Program-made: the position numbers and the translations under genes
Source of the DNA: Gammaproteobacteria bacterium
GTDB taxonomy: Bacteria > Pseudomonadota > Gammaproteobacteria > Pseudomonadales > Pseudohongiellaceae
Reading direction: 5' to 3'
DNA: 64,000 bases
Assembly: GCA_028818225.1 (NCBI GenBank)
Contig: JAPPOG010000042.1
Coordinates: 1-64,000, forward strand
The notes under the pieces: model-generated
The model's database searches: none
What the model was told of the DNA's origin: nothing
Seen by the model: the letters and a program-made list of their open reading frames with translations, nothing else
In this document: piece by piece, positions 37,222 through 46,778 of the stretch
How the letters are laid out: the number at the start of each line of letters is the position of its first letter
How positions within the stretch are numbered: position 1 is the stretch's first letter

Positions 37222-37265
37222 AAGGGACCAGTTCGATTGCCTCATGGTAATTGAATTGGTCCCTT
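37222..37265 (+). terminator. Hairpin between sulfite oxidase-like gene and polB
   Basis: AAGGGACCA (37222-37230) and TGGTCCCTT (37257-37265) form a 9-bp stem, with further TTCGATT/AATTGAA pairing in the loop. No long T tract follows, so it is a moderate terminator or possibly an element of the polB leader. Confidence 0.5.
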
Positions 37266-37279
37266 AGTATTCTGGAGAC

Positions 37280-39661
37280 GTGTCTTCAGTCTCTGAACAA
37301 TGCAAATCTCTGAACGCTTTTCTACTAACCCGGCAATGGCTCGAAACCAATGCGGGCCTGGAATTGGTATTCTGGTTTGCTTCTGAAGCGGGCCCACTTC
37401 GTTTGCATCTCCCAAAGCAAGAAGCAGTTTGCTTTTTCCCTACAGAACAAACAGCATCAGTTGAAAAAATTCTTTCCGGTCAGAAGGGCTGGCGCACTAA
37501 TTCTACCGAGCTAAATAATTTTGCTGGCGAGCCAGTATCCGCCCTGTATTTTGCCAGCCAGCGCAGCTTATTCGACAATCGTGACCGATTGAGCATTCGG
37601 GACATTTACTTATTGGAAGCCGATATCAAACCAACGGACCGGTTCCTGATGGAACGTTTTTTGACCGGTGGAGTATCAATCCAGGCTGAGCTTCAGGAAC
37701 GAACTGACTACAAGAACTTAATCAATGCGCGGTTAAAACCTTCCGACTTTCGCCCTGAGCTAAAAGCTATCTCCATTGATATAGAAACTGATTACGATGT
37801 TGAGCAGCTTTACTCGATAGCCATTTATTCAGCGACTGACTCAGTTGTATTAATGCTCGGTGAAGGCAATGACAAGCGGGTCAAAACGGAGGATTATCAT
37901 TATGAACTGGAATTCTTTGCTAACGAGAAAGAACTCTTACGGGGATTTATCAGAAAAGTTGAGGAGATAAACCCTGATGTGTTGATGGGTTGGCATGTTG
38001 TCAATTTCGATCTGAAAAGTTTGCAGGAATTTGCCGATAGAGCTGGCATTGAACTGGCACTTGGCAGGAATCGGGAGCCAGTGAGCTGGCGCCAGCCCAG
38101 AAACAGTGACCAGCGTTACTATGCTCTGGTTCCAGGCAGAGTTGTTCTCGATGGCATTGAACTGATGCGTTCAGCAACCTATCAGTTTGAAAACTTCTCG
38201 CTGGAGCACGTTTCCAGGATACTGCTCGATAGAGGCAAACTCGTAGAGGACGTAGATCAGCGCGGCCAGGAAATCACCAGACTCTTCCAGCAAAACAAGG
38301 AAGCTCTGGCAAACTATAACCTGGAAGATTGTCGCCTTGTTTGGGACATTTTCGAACAGGAGAACTTACTTGGATTTGCCATAGAGCGCAGCCAGTTAAC
38401 GGGACTGGAACTCGATCGCTATGGCGGATCGGTCGCCGCTATCGATTTTCTCTATTTGCCGCGATTACATCGAAAGGGATTTGTAGCACCTGCCCTGGAT
38501 CAATTGAAATCGGCTAACATGAGCCCGGGCGGTTATGTCATGCAATCTATCCCCGGTATTCATGACAATGTCATCGTATTGGACTTCAAGAGCCTCTACC
38601 CTAGTATCATTCGCAGTTTTCATGTCGATCCACTGGCACTTATTATTGGTCTTAGTGAAGAAGACCCAATCGAAGGTTATGACGGCGGCTTGTTTTCTCG
38701 CGACCAATACATTTTGCCGGAACTGATCGAGCATCTCTGGTCGGCCAGAGATCAGGCCAAGGCAAACAAGAATGCGGTCTTATCCCAGGCGATAAAGATC
38801 ATTATGAATTCTTTCTATGGTGTGCTGGGCACAACGGGCTGCAGGTTCTTTGATTCTCGTCTGGTTAGCTCCATCACGAAGCGCGGCCATGAAATTATTA
38901 TTGAAAGTAAGAAATATATAGAAGAAAGAGCTTATCAGGTTATTTACGGTGACACCGATTCTGTCTTTGTCTTGCTGGGGGAAATTGCGACAGAGGACGT
39001 TGCTGCAATCGGTGAGCAGTTAGCTGCCGACTTAAATCAGTGGTGGACGGAAAAACTTGAGCAAGAGCAGGGCATAAAGAGTTATCTGGAGATTGAATTC
39101 GAAACCCATTATAGAAAATTCCTGATGCCAACGGTACGAGGGTCCGATGCTGGGAGCAAAAAGCGTTACGCTGGTTTAATAAATGACGACCAGATTCAAT
39201 TCAAAGGACTGGAAACAGTTCGAAGCGATTGGTCACCGCTGGCAAGGGAGTTTCAGCAGGTATTGTATAAAAAAATCTTTCTTAACGAGCCCTATGAAGA
39301 ATATGTGAAAGATGTTGTTGGCAGGCTTTTAGATGGGGAGTTTGAAGATGAGTTGATATTGCGCAAACGACTGAGACGCAAACTCGATGACTATGTAAAA
39401 AATGTTCCTCCTCATGTGCAGGCAGCACGCAAAGCAGAAGCTATTCGCGAAGAGAAGAAATTACCGAGCCTCTATAAAGCAGGGGGATGGATTGAGTACA
39501 TTATGACCAGTAGTGGGCCTGAACCGAGGCTATATCGCAGTGCCCCAATCGATTACGATTTTTACATAGAGAAACAATTAGCGCCTATCGCTGATTCCAT
39601 ACTAATCTTTAAGTCATCCTCCATGGATGACATTCTTAACCAACAAATTGGACTATTTTGA
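37280..39661 (+). CDS. polB: DNA polymerase II
   Basis: This 793-residue family B polymerase carries proofreading and polymerase domains. The exonuclease Exo I motif is AISIDIETDYD near residue 172. Polymerase motif A is LDFKSLYPSIIRSF near residue 436, motif B is KIIMNSFYGVLG, and motif C is YGDTDSVFV near residue 557. Length matches E. coli Pol II (783). The start is GTG at 37280 behind GGAG. Pol II takes part in translesion and repair synthesis and is SOS-controlled in E. coli, but no LexA box was seen here. Confidence 0.95.
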   Translation: MSSVSEQCKSLNAFLLTRQWLETNAGLELVFWFASEAGPLRLHLPKQEAVCFFPTEQTASVEKILSGQKGWRTNSTELNNFAGEPVSALYFASQRSLFDNRDRLSIRDIYLLEADIKPTDRFLMERFLTGGVSIQAELQERTDYKNLINARLKPSDFRPELKAISIDIETDYDVEQLYSIAIYSATDSVVLMLGEGNDKRVKTEDYHYELEFFANEKELLRGFIRKVEEINPDVLMGWHVVNFDLKSLQEFADRAGIELALGRNREPVSWRQPRNSDQRYYALVPGRVVLDGIELMRSATYQFENFSLEHVSRILLDRGKLVEDVDQRGQEITRLFQQNKEALANYNLEDCRLVWDIFEQENLLGFAIERSQLTGLELDRYGGSVAAIDFLYLPRLHRKGFVAPALDQLKSANMSPGGYVMQSIPGIHDNVIVLDFKSLYPSIIRSFHVDPLALIIGLSEEDPIEGYDGGLFSRDQYILPELIEHLWSARDQAKANKNAVLSQAIKIIMNSFYGVLGTTGCRFFDSRLVSSITKRGHEIIIESKKYIEERAYQVIYGDTDSVFVLLGEIATEDVAAIGEQLAADLNQWWTEKLEQEQGIKSYLEIEFETHYRKFLMPTVRGSDAGSKKRYAGLINDDQIQFKGLETVRSDWSPLAREFQQVLYKKIFLNEPYEEYVKDVVGRLLDGEFEDELILRKRLRRKLDDYVKNVPPHVQAARKAEAIREEKKLPSLYKAGGWIEYIMTSSGPEPRLYRSAPIDYDFYIEKQLAPIADSILIFKSSSMDDILNQQIGLF

Positions 39662-39681
39662 TTTCAGAGGTTTATTGAATC

Positions 39682-40194
39682 ATGACCACCTACTTAGTAC
39701 TTACTGCAATTGGCGAAGATAAACCCGGACTGGTTGAGTCACTGGCCGAAATAATTGCAGATAACTCTGGTAACTGGCTGGAGAGCAGCATGTCGCAGCT
39801 AGCAGGCAAGTTTGCTGGCATCCTTCGGGTTAGTGTTAATGACAATGATGCAGACAAGCTCGTTGCAGCGCTTGATGGGATTTCTGATCAATTGAAGCTG
39901 GTCATAGAACGAGTTGATGGTGTAACAGGCTTGGAAACACCTCAAACCGTTGAACTCAACCTGGTAGGCAATGATCGGCCAGGGATTATTCGTGAAATAT
40001 CCCATGCGCTGGCTACGCTATCCGTAAACGTGGAACAACTTTCAACCGAATGTGTCCCAGCACCCATGTCCAGTGATGTTCTGTTTAAAGCGAAAGCAAA
40101 CCTGAAAGTACCTGGTGGACTGGAATTGGAAGTCTTGCAACAAGAGATCGAAAGACTGGCAGACGACTTAATCGTCGAAATGCAGCTGAGTTAA
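39682..40194 (+). CDS. GcvR-like tandem ACT domain protein
   Basis: This 170-residue protein has two ACT domains: YLVLTAIGEDKPGLVESLAE at the N-terminus and LNLVGNDRPGIIREISHAL at about residue 93. The first resembles GcvR, the regulator that binds GcvA and blocks gcv transcription when glycine is low. It is 20 bases after polB. gcvA was not seen nearby, and gcvTHP is 21 kb away. The gene's stop overlaps the convergent imelysin gene by four bases. Confidence 0.75.
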   Translation: MTTYLVLTAIGEDKPGLVESLAEIIADNSGNWLESSMSQLAGKFAGILRVSVNDNDADKLVAALDGISDQLKLVIERVDGVTGLETPQTVELNLVGNDRPGIIREISHALATLSVNVEQLSTECVPAPMSSDVLFKAKANLKVPGGLELEVLQQEIERLADDLIVEMQLS

Positions 40195-41432
40195 ACCGGT
40201 TGGTAGAGGCTGATTTTTATTTGTTCCAGATAATCGATCATATTAGTGAGCAAGTTAATACATTCGACCACTGCAAACTCTGCTTCAGCGGACACCAAAG
40301 TATCAGCGCTCACTTCCAAGGTACTATAGAGCAGAACCAGACACTCTTTACTCGCATCGAAATTCTGGTAGAAAAATTCTCCAAAATCCGCAGACAGTGA
40401 AACAAGAATAGAGTCCAGTTTTTCAACATCATCATCAGAAATTTCCAGTAATAATCTCTCTACGCTACTCAATTGAGCGGCGACAGCATTCTGAGTAGAA
40501 AAACTAAATGGTGACTGAATACTCTCGTAGTAGTCACCGTTCAGCATTGGGTAGAGAGATCTTACTAATACTTCTTCTGTTAGCATGGATGTCATCGCTT
40601 CCAGCAGCAAAATTACCATCTCGGTGCTATTAAGGTCACTTAGCCCTGCCTGAAAGCTTCTGCTGCCTGCCGTCCAGATAGCGCGACTACTATTAAAATC
40701 ATCTAGCAGTGATTCACCATTCAGCCCCAGCATCTGCCGCCTGCGGTTATTGCTAAGCTGCTCCAGTTCCATGCCATTTTCAATTTCTGCCGTACTGAGC
40801 TCCCTCACTATAAAGTAGTCAGATGGCGGTCGTTCAGACTGGCGATCCGGATTTTCTCCCCAGATTAAAAATTCCAGTACATGAAAGCCCAATGAGGCCT
40901 CTGCCAGATCGAACATGCCATGTTGTTCCTGTAATGTCGGGATATCTAGAGAGACATTAATATCGTTAACAATGCCGCTGTCTTGATAGCCGGCAACGTA
41001 GTCAACATAGCCAGGCAGTATTGGCCAATGGTTCATTTGATACTGTAGTTGATAGAGGGCGAGTGTATCCTCTTCTGCAAGAATTAGTTCTGCAAAATAA
41101 CGATGCAAGGTAGTTAGCTCATAGCTGGAATGGGTGGTTAGCCAGCTACTGCGCATCTCATTCATCGTGTCGGAATGCGGATATTCCAGGAAAGCGCTAA
41201 TCTGCTCGTTGAGCCTGCTGAGTTCTGAGGCAAGCACATCATAATCGGCCTCTATCTGCTTGAGGTATCCGGCCATGATGCTGCGAATAGGTGAGTCATA
41301 CGCAGGATCGAGGACAGGGGCGACATCTCCAATGCCGGCACCACCATTAGAGCTTCTAGCTGTTTCCGGCTGTTCCTCATAACTGCAGGCAGCCAGCAGA
41401 ATCACCATTGAGACGAGTGCTATTCTCAGCAT
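40191..41432 (-). CDS. Imelysin family lipoprotein
   Basis: This 413-residue protein has a lipoprotein signal (LVSMVILLAAC, lipobox LAAC with Cys16), so it is anchored to a membrane by acylation. The imelysin/EfeO-like M75 signature is GFHVLEFLIWG near residue 188, preceded by NHWPILPGYVDYV. Imelysins are associated with iron uptake, but no catalytic activity is established. It stands alone on the minus strand, upstream of a 32-base gap to the HAD gene. Confidence 0.8.
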   Translation of the reverse strand: MLRIALVSMVILLAACSYEEQPETARSSNGGAGIGDVAPVLDPAYDSPIRSIMAGYLKQIEADYDVLASELSRLNEQISAFLEYPHSDTMNEMRSSWLTTHSSYELTTLHRYFAELILAEEDTLALYQLQYQMNHWPILPGYVDYVAGYQDSGIVNDINVSLDIPTLQEQHGMFDLAEASLGFHVLEFLIWGENPDRQSERPPSDYFIVRELSTAEIENGMELEQLSNNRRRQMLGLNGESLLDDFNSSRAIWTAGSRSFQAGLSDLNSTEMVILLLEAMTSMLTEEVLVRSLYPMLNGDYYESIQSPFSFSTQNAVAAQLSSVERLLLEISDDDVEKLDSILVSLSADFGEFFYQNFDASKECLVLLYSTLEVSADTLVSAEAEFAVVECINLLTNMIDYLEQIKISLYQPV

Positions 41433-41464
41433 CTTTTTTTCCCGAATTGCGGGCTACCTGCTAT

Positions 41465-42133
41465 TTACCCACGCAGGCTCAGCGTTTGCCAACCTTTTTC
41501 GACTGAAATTTTGGCCAGTTCCTGGTCTGGGTCTACGGCTATCGCCTCGTAGGCTTGTTCAAGCAGGGGTAAATCATTAATCGAGTCAGAGTAGAATACG
41601 CTGTTTGCCAATGACAGATCAGAACCAAGGCTCTTCAACCAGAGTTTTAACTTCTCTACCTTACCCTCCTGGTAACAAGGTATGCCAGCAATTCTCCCGG
41701 TAAGTTTCCCGTCTAATAATTCGACATCAGTGGCCAATAGTTGCTCTACGCTAAATAGCTTTGCTATGGGGTCGGTGATAAAACTGTTTGTGGCAGTAAT
41801 GATGACTGTGAAGTCGCCTTGCTGTTTATGTGCGTTAACCAGATCAAATGCTTTATCTATCAACAGAGGCTGCACCGCTTGTTGCATAAAGTGCTCATGC
41901 AGCTTGGCTCTCTCGCTTGCAGAATAGGCAAGTATGGGTCCTAAAGTAAATGCAACATAGGCATGGATATCCAGCTCACCATTTAAATAGTCTTGATAGA
42001 AACTATCGTTCTTCTGTCGATGTGAGGATTCATCCACTAACTGTTGCGCAATTAAGAACTCTCCCCATGCATGGTCGCTGTCACCGGCGAGCAGGGTGTT
42101 ATCCAAGTCGAAGAGAGCAAGGCGCTGGGGCAT
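41465..42133 (-). CDS. HAD-IB family phosphatase
   Basis: This 222-residue hydrolase (from ATG at 42133) starts with LALFDLDNTLLAGDSDHAW, which contains the nucleophile Asp and general acid Asp of the HAD superfamily. Motif II is the FTVIITATNSF segment, and motif IV is VFYSDSINDLPLLEQA. This layout fits the SerB/HAD-IB subfamily (phosphoserine phosphatase-like). The family substrate is uncertain. It lies divergently from rppH, as seen in other gammaproteobacteria. Confidence 0.85.
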   Translation of the reverse strand: MPQRLALFDLDNTLLAGDSDHAWGEFLIAQQLVDESSHRQKNDSFYQDYLNGELDIHAYVAFTLGPILAYSASERAKLHEHFMQQAVQPLLIDKAFDLVNAHKQQGDFTVIITATNSFITDPIAKLFSVEQLLATDVELLDGKLTGRIAGIPCYQEGKVEKLKLWLKSLGSDLSLANSVFYSDSINDLPLLEQAYEAIAVDPDQELAKISVEKGWQTLSLRG

Positions 42134-42342
42134 GGCTGGGTCCAAAATGCGGATTATAGCGTGGCCATGAGCCCATCTCTCATAAATCTCACCTCGATTT
42201 TACTCTGCTTATTGGTCGTGATTATTAAGATAAGTTATTGAATAAATTGAAGAAAAAGCAGTTTAGCCATACTTTCGCCATTGATCAGGTTGGAAATTAT
42301 GTGAAACAATAGCTGCATATATTTGTCTAAGGATTGATAGGT

Positions 42343-42831
42343 ATGATTGATTCAGAGGGCTATCGCCCGAATGTGGGAATTGTAATTTGTAATCAGCTCG
42401 GTGAATTGCTGTGGGCTAAGCGCATCGGTCAGGCAGGATGGCAGTTTCCTCAAGGCGGCATTAAAGAAAGCGAATCTCTGGAGCAAGCTCTTTATCGTGA
42501 GTTGGATGAGGAAGTTGGTCTCGCTGAAACGGACGTCAGGATTCTTCATCAAACTACAGACTGGCTGCATTACCGGCTGCCTGAAAACTATATTCGTTAT
42601 CACAAAGATCCGCTCTGTATTGGGCAAAAACAAAAGTGGTTTTTACTCAGCCTTGAAAGTGATGACAGTAAAGTTGAACTAAGCAGGAACGGAACTCCAG
42701 AATTTGATGATTGGCGTTGGGTTAATTACTGGTATCCGGTCGAACAGGTAATCGAATTCAAGAGAGATGTATATCGCAGGGCTCTAGAAGAATTAGAAGA
42801 CCCGCTTAATAACTACATAAATCAACAATAA
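42343..42831 (+). CDS. rppH: RNA pyrophosphohydrolase
   Basis: This 162-residue Nudix enzyme removes pyrophosphate from the 5' end of mRNAs, which starts RNase E-dependent decay. The Nudix box is [20 protein letters not shown]. Also typical are [14 protein letters not shown] at the N-terminus and [10 protein letters not shown]. The ATG at 42343 has an AAGGA ribosome site. It is slightly shorter than E. coli RppH (176). It precedes ptsP, which is its usual neighbour. Confidence 0.93.
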   Translation: MIDSEGYRPNVGIVICNQLGELLWAKRIGQAGWQFPQGGIKESESLEQALYRELDEEVGLAETDVRILHQTTDWLHYRLPENYIRYHKDPLCIGQKQKWFLLSLESDDSKVELSRNGTPEFDDWRWVNYWYPVEQVIEFKRDVYRRALEELEDPLNNYINQQ

Positions 42832-42957
42832 TAAAGTTCTGTGCGGTAAAGAGAACATCCACCATCTAAGCTATGCTGGAAAAATCGAGTCTCTTTCTCA
42901 GGAAAGAGTTCTCACAATACGGCCTCAGCATTTGTTCTGGTGGAACAAGGAATAGAT

Positions 42958-45231
42958 ATGCTCGATCAATTGCGAGGTATCGTACAAAGAGTCAATGCAG
43001 CGAAAGATTTACAGTCTGCGTTGGACATTATCGTGCTGCGCGTTCGAGAAGCACTCAATACCCAGGTCTGTTCCGTTTATCTTTTCGATACCGATATCAA
43101 TAGCCATGTACTCATGGCTTCCGAAGGGCTGAACAAAGAAGCAATAGGTCATGTTAGTCTCGAAATCGGCGAAGGATTGGTTGGCCTTGTTGCAAAGCAT
43201 GCCGAGCCTATCAATCTCCAGGATGCTTCATCTCACCCCAGTTATCACTATATCGAGGAAACCGGGGAGGAAATTTTTCATGCCTTTCTCGGTGTCCCCA
43301 TAATTCACCACCGCTCCGTATTGGGTGTATTGGTTGTTCAGCATGAAGAGCGACGTGCGTTTGATGAAGGGGAAGAGGCATTCCTGATAACTCTCTCTGC
43401 GCAGCTGGCTGCCATTATTGCACATGCCGAGGCGACAGGTGCGATACAGGGAATAAGCCCTTCCGGGCATAAAGTTTCGGATACAGTATTTACCGGAGTT
43501 TCTGGTGCATCCGGCGTCGCCATTGGAGAAGTGGTAGTAGTATTCCCGCCCGCCGATTTAAGCCTGATTCCCGAAAGAAAGACTAAAGATATAGAAAAAG
43601 AAATTGAGTTCTTTAACTCCTGCCTGAATTCGGTGCAGGAAGATATGCGTGAACTAAATGCGCAGATTGCTGATCAGATTGCCGAGGAAGAACGGCAACT
43701 ATTCGATGTCTATGTGAGCATGTTGGATGATGACGCTCTGGGTAATGAAGTGGTCGAAAGAATCAAGATGGGGTCCTGGGCTCAGGGTGCACTGGCTTAT
43801 GTTGCCAAGGAGCACATAAGAAATTTTGAAATGATAAGTGATGACTATTTGCGTGAGCGCTCAGTCGACATTCGTGATTTATGTAGCCGTGTTCTTTTTT
43901 ATCTTCAGCAAAAAGAGCCTATTACTCCCACTTATAAGGAAGACACTATTCTGGTCAGTGAAGAGTTAACTCCAGCAATGCTTGCTGAAGTGCCAAAGGA
44001 GAAACTGAATGGACTCATCTCCATAAAAGGATCAGGAAATTCACATGTCGCTATTCTTGCGCGCACAATGGGCATCCCCACGGTAATGGGTGCAGTGGAT
44101 TTACCTCTGAACCAACTGGACGGCAGACAAGTCATTGTCGATGGATATAAAGGTGAGGTAATCAGCAACCCTTCGGACATAGTTCTAACCCGATTCAGAA
44201 ATACAATTAAAGAGCAAGATGAACTTATCGCAGGATTAGAAGACCTTAAAGATCTGCCTTGTGTTACCGCTGATGATCATCGCGTAAATCTTTGGGTTAA
44301 TACGGGATTGATCTCTGATGTAATGCATTCTCTCGATCAAGGCGCGGAAGGTATCGGTCTGTTCCGGACTGAAGTGCCTTTTTTGTTAAGTGAACGTTTT
44401 CCCTCTGAACAAGAGCAAACCGATCTTTACCGAGAGCAACTGGAAACTTTTGCACCAAAACTTGTAACCATGCGTACTCTCGATATCGGTGGAGACAAAG
44501 ACTTATCTTATTTTCCAATTGACGAAGAGAATCCATTCCTCGGATGGCGTGGTATCCGGGTAACACTGGATCATCCGGAAATATTCATGGCCCAGGTAAG
44601 GGCAATGTTGCGCGCCAGCATTGGTCTGGAAAATTTGCAGATCATGCTGCCCATGATCAGTAACATTAATGAAGTGAATGCGGCGATGCGGTTAATCAAG
44701 CGCGCCTACCGGGAACTCGTGCAGGAACGACTCGATATAAAGTTTCCACCAATCGGTGTGATGATCGAACTTCCTGCAGCGGTGTACCAGACTCGAGCCC
44801 TGTCCAAACTGGTGGATTTCATTTCGGTAGGGAGTAATGACTTAACTCAATATTTGCTAGCAGTAGACAGAAACAATCCAAGGGTAGCCAATCTCTACTC
44901 GGCGTTTCATCCAGCCGTGTTGAAAGCACTCTACCATGTAGTCTCCGAAGCGCAGCGCGAAGAAAAACCGGTAAGTATATGCGGAGAGATGGCCGGCGAT
45001 CCTGGGGCAGCAGTGCTGTTAATGGCAATGGGTTTTGACATTCTCTCCATGAACGCAGCAGCTTTACTAAAAGTGAAGTCTGTTATCCGCAGCGTGAGTC
45101 TGGAGGCCGCGCAAGATCTGTTGGATCAGGTTATGCAAATGGACGATGCGCAGATGATTCGCTCCGCGGTCGATCTGACACTTTACAATGCTGGTGTCGA
45201 CAGACTATTACGTTCTTCCCGAACTAATTAG
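42958..45231 (+). CDS. ptsP: Phosphoenolpyruvate-protein phosphotransferase PtsP (EI-Ntr)
   Basis: This 757-residue protein is the enzyme I of the nitrogen-related PTS. A GAF domain spans about residues 1-160. PEP-utilising domains follow, with the active-site His in KGSGNSHVAILARTMGIPT near residue 361, GIGLFRTEVPFL near 470, and the PEP-binding motif VGSNDLTQYLLAVDR near 632. The start is ATG 42958 after AAGGA. Downstream PtsO/PtsN are not in this window. It overlaps the convergent GNAT gene by eight bases. Confidence 0.95.
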   Translation: MLDQLRGIVQRVNAAKDLQSALDIIVLRVREALNTQVCSVYLFDTDINSHVLMASEGLNKEAIGHVSLEIGEGLVGLVAKHAEPINLQDASSHPSYHYIEETGEEIFHAFLGVPIIHHRSVLGVLVVQHEERRAFDEGEEAFLITLSAQLAAIIAHAEATGAIQGISPSGHKVSDTVFTGVSGASGVAIGEVVVVFPPADLSLIPERKTKDIEKEIEFFNSCLNSVQEDMRELNAQIADQIAEEERQLFDVYVSMLDDDALGNEVVERIKMGSWAQGALAYVAKEHIRNFEMISDDYLRERSVDIRDLCSRVLFYLQQKEPITPTYKEDTILVSEELTPAMLAEVPKEKLNGLISIKGSGNSHVAILARTMGIPTVMGAVDLPLNQLDGRQVIVDGYKGEVISNPSDIVLTRFRNTIKEQDELIAGLEDLKDLPCVTADDHRVNLWVNTGLISDVMHSLDQGAEGIGLFRTEVPFLLSERFPSEQEQTDLYREQLETFAPKLVTMRTLDIGGDKDLSYFPIDEENPFLGWRGIRVTLDHPEIFMAQVRAMLRASIGLENLQIMLPMISNINEVNAAMRLIKRAYRELVQERLDIKFPPIGVMIELPAAVYQTRALSKLVDFISVGSNDLTQYLLAVDRNNPRVANLYSAFHPAVLKALYHVVSEAQREEKPVSICGEMAGDPGAAVLLMAMGFDILSMNAAALLKVKSVIRSVSLEAAQDLLDQVMQMDDAQMIRSAVDLTLYNAGVDRLLRSSRTN

Positions 45232-45784
45232 TAGTTTTCTGAAATCGTTCTCTACAAATCTTGTAAACAACATGTTCCCGTAAACCCGTAGCTGCAGCTA
45301 CTTTTGGATGATCAAAATTTTTACCAGCATCATGCATACCAAGCCTTTCCATAACCGCCTGGGAGCGAATGTTGTTTACTGTGGTGATTGCAACCACTTC
45401 CTCCAAATTCAATGTTGTAAAAGCGAATTCGAGACAGGCTCGAGCCGCTTCAGTTGCGTAGCCAGAACCCCAGTATTCCTTTGCAAGACGCCATCCTACT
45501 TCAACACAATCATCAATTGGCAGATCGTCTACTCGATTCAAGCCCACCAGGCCCATAAAAGCGCCATCAGAAAGTTTTTCCATAACCCAGAAACCCCAGC
45601 CATTTTCTTCTAACTTTTTTTGATACTTGCTAGCGGCTTCTTTACTTTCATCTTGGCCAAGAACACTGGGAAAAAATTCCATGACAGCTTCGTCCGCATT
45701 CAATGTAGCAAAAGGCTCAAGGTCTTTTTCTTTCCACTGTCTGAGTCGCAATCGAGGAGTTTGCAGTTGATGAACAAGTGCCAT
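45224..45784 (-). CDS. GNAT family acetyltransferase (RimJ/RimL-like)
   Basis: This 186-residue protein begins LQTPRLRLRQWKEKDLEPFATL, the common opening of RimJ/RimL-type GNAT enzymes, and has the acetyl-CoA loop in EYWGSGYATEAARACLEFAF near residue 100 and NIRSQAVMERLGM near 142. Target amine is unknown. It belongs to the minus-strand block inserted between ptsP and lgt. Confidence 0.88.
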   Translation of the reverse strand: MALVHQLQTPRLRLRQWKEKDLEPFATLNADEAVMEFFPSVLGQDESKEAASKYQKKLEENGWGFWVMEKLSDGAFMGLVGLNRVDDLPIDDCVEVGWRLAKEYWGSGYATEAARACLEFAFTTLNLEEVVAITTVNNIRSQAVMERLGMHDAGKNFDHPKVAAATGLREHVVYKICRERFQKTTN

Positions 45785-45798
45785 TTATGTGTAATGGT

Positions 45799-46395
45799 TT
45801 AGAAAAAATTTACAATGCCTGATTCGAGAGAATATTCAGCACCGACAATTTTTAATCCTTCCTTAGCCACTTTTTGCTGAAGAATCTCAGATTCATTGGT
45901 GATTCTTTTAATTGTAGATTGCACATTTGCCCTTACCGCTTTTTCAATTTTAGTTTCCAGGGGGTCTTCAGCTGTAATGCATGAAGAAATACCAGGTTTA
46001 ATGCTGTCTACAATTACTTGAAGATTTGGCGTTAAATCCTGGCCAGGGTTTTCCAGCTCCCTGATTGTTGCCTTGATAGCGCCACAGGAGGAATGCCCCA
46101 GCACTACGACTAGCTTTGAGCCAAAATTTCTGGCTGCGAATTCAATACTTCCTATTTGGGTAGGGGTGGCAACATTACCAGCTACTCTGATCACAAAGAG
46201 TTCACCCAGACCTTGCGCAAAGATCAATTCTACTGGTACTCGGGAATCAGAACAGCCCAGAATAATTGCAAATGGTTGTTGCTGTTCAACTAACTTTAAT
46301 CGGCGTTCTTCATCGACTTCAATTGGAGTTTCGCCACTGCGAAACTCTTTGTTTCCTTGTTTCAGGCGCAGCAACGCAGTTTCAGCATCAAGCAT
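45799..46395 (-). CDS. Beta-class carbonic anhydrase
   Basis: This 198-residue enzyme interconverts CO2 and bicarbonate. The zinc ligands and dyad are visible: Cys and Asp-Arg in LGCSDSRVPVELIFAQG near residue 48, and His and Cys in LGHSSCGAIKA near residue 100. The length is normal for the bacterial beta class. It begins inside the 3' end of the decayed ferritin-like gene, which takes the place that an encapsulin gene would be expected to hold. Confidence 0.93.
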   Translation of the reverse strand: MLDAETALLRLKQGNKEFRSGETPIEVDEERRLKLVEQQQPFAIILGCSDSRVPVELIFAQGLGELFVIRVAGNVATPTQIGSIEFAARNFGSKLVVVLGHSSCGAIKATIRELENPGQDLTPNLQVIVDSIKPGISSCITAEDPLETKIEKAVRANVQSTIKRITNESEILQQKVAKEGLKIVGAEYSLESGIVNFF

Positions 46396-46699
46396 GGGGA
46401 ACTCGGTAATGACTGTTTGTGGGCTATGAGAGCATCTGTAAGAAGAAAATCGTTAACATTCTTATCCAGAACATTATCGCAACGCCTTATCCATTCGAAA
46501 ACCCTAGCAGCAGGTTCTTTCTTTTCGTCTCGAACATGAATAAGAATGGCTTTCAACTCTTCATCCTGGTAGGCATCGACTGCAGATTGTACACATCCAC
46601 GTCCTCCATTTCTTCCATCAAAGAACTGATTGCACGATCCATGTCTCTAGACTCACCTGTCTTTTGATCTACTGGTCTGTGACATCCTGTATTCGCCAT
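46396..46699 (-). pseudogene. Encapsulated ferritin-like protein (EncFtn), frameshifted
   Basis: Starting at ATG 46699 the frame reads ESRDMDRAISSLMEEMEDVDVYN and then hits TGA at 46553. Skipping one base near 46581 restores VDAYQDEELKAILIH and then DEKKEPAARVFEWIRRCD, ending about IAHKQ. This matches the EncFtn pattern ETxDxHRAIxSxMEELEAVDWYDQRVDA...ILAHNRDEEKEHAAM. Beyond the deletion, W38 has become Val, E62 Lys and H65 Pro (R. rubrum numbering), so two ferroxidase ligands are lost. No encapsulin shell gene is near. It is a decayed relic. Confidence 0.72.
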
Positions 46700-46778
46700 T
46701 TCTTATTGGTTCCGCAACGCACACCATCTCGTGCCATTGTAAGACACGAGACTGTTATACCCAATACCAAGTTATGTT

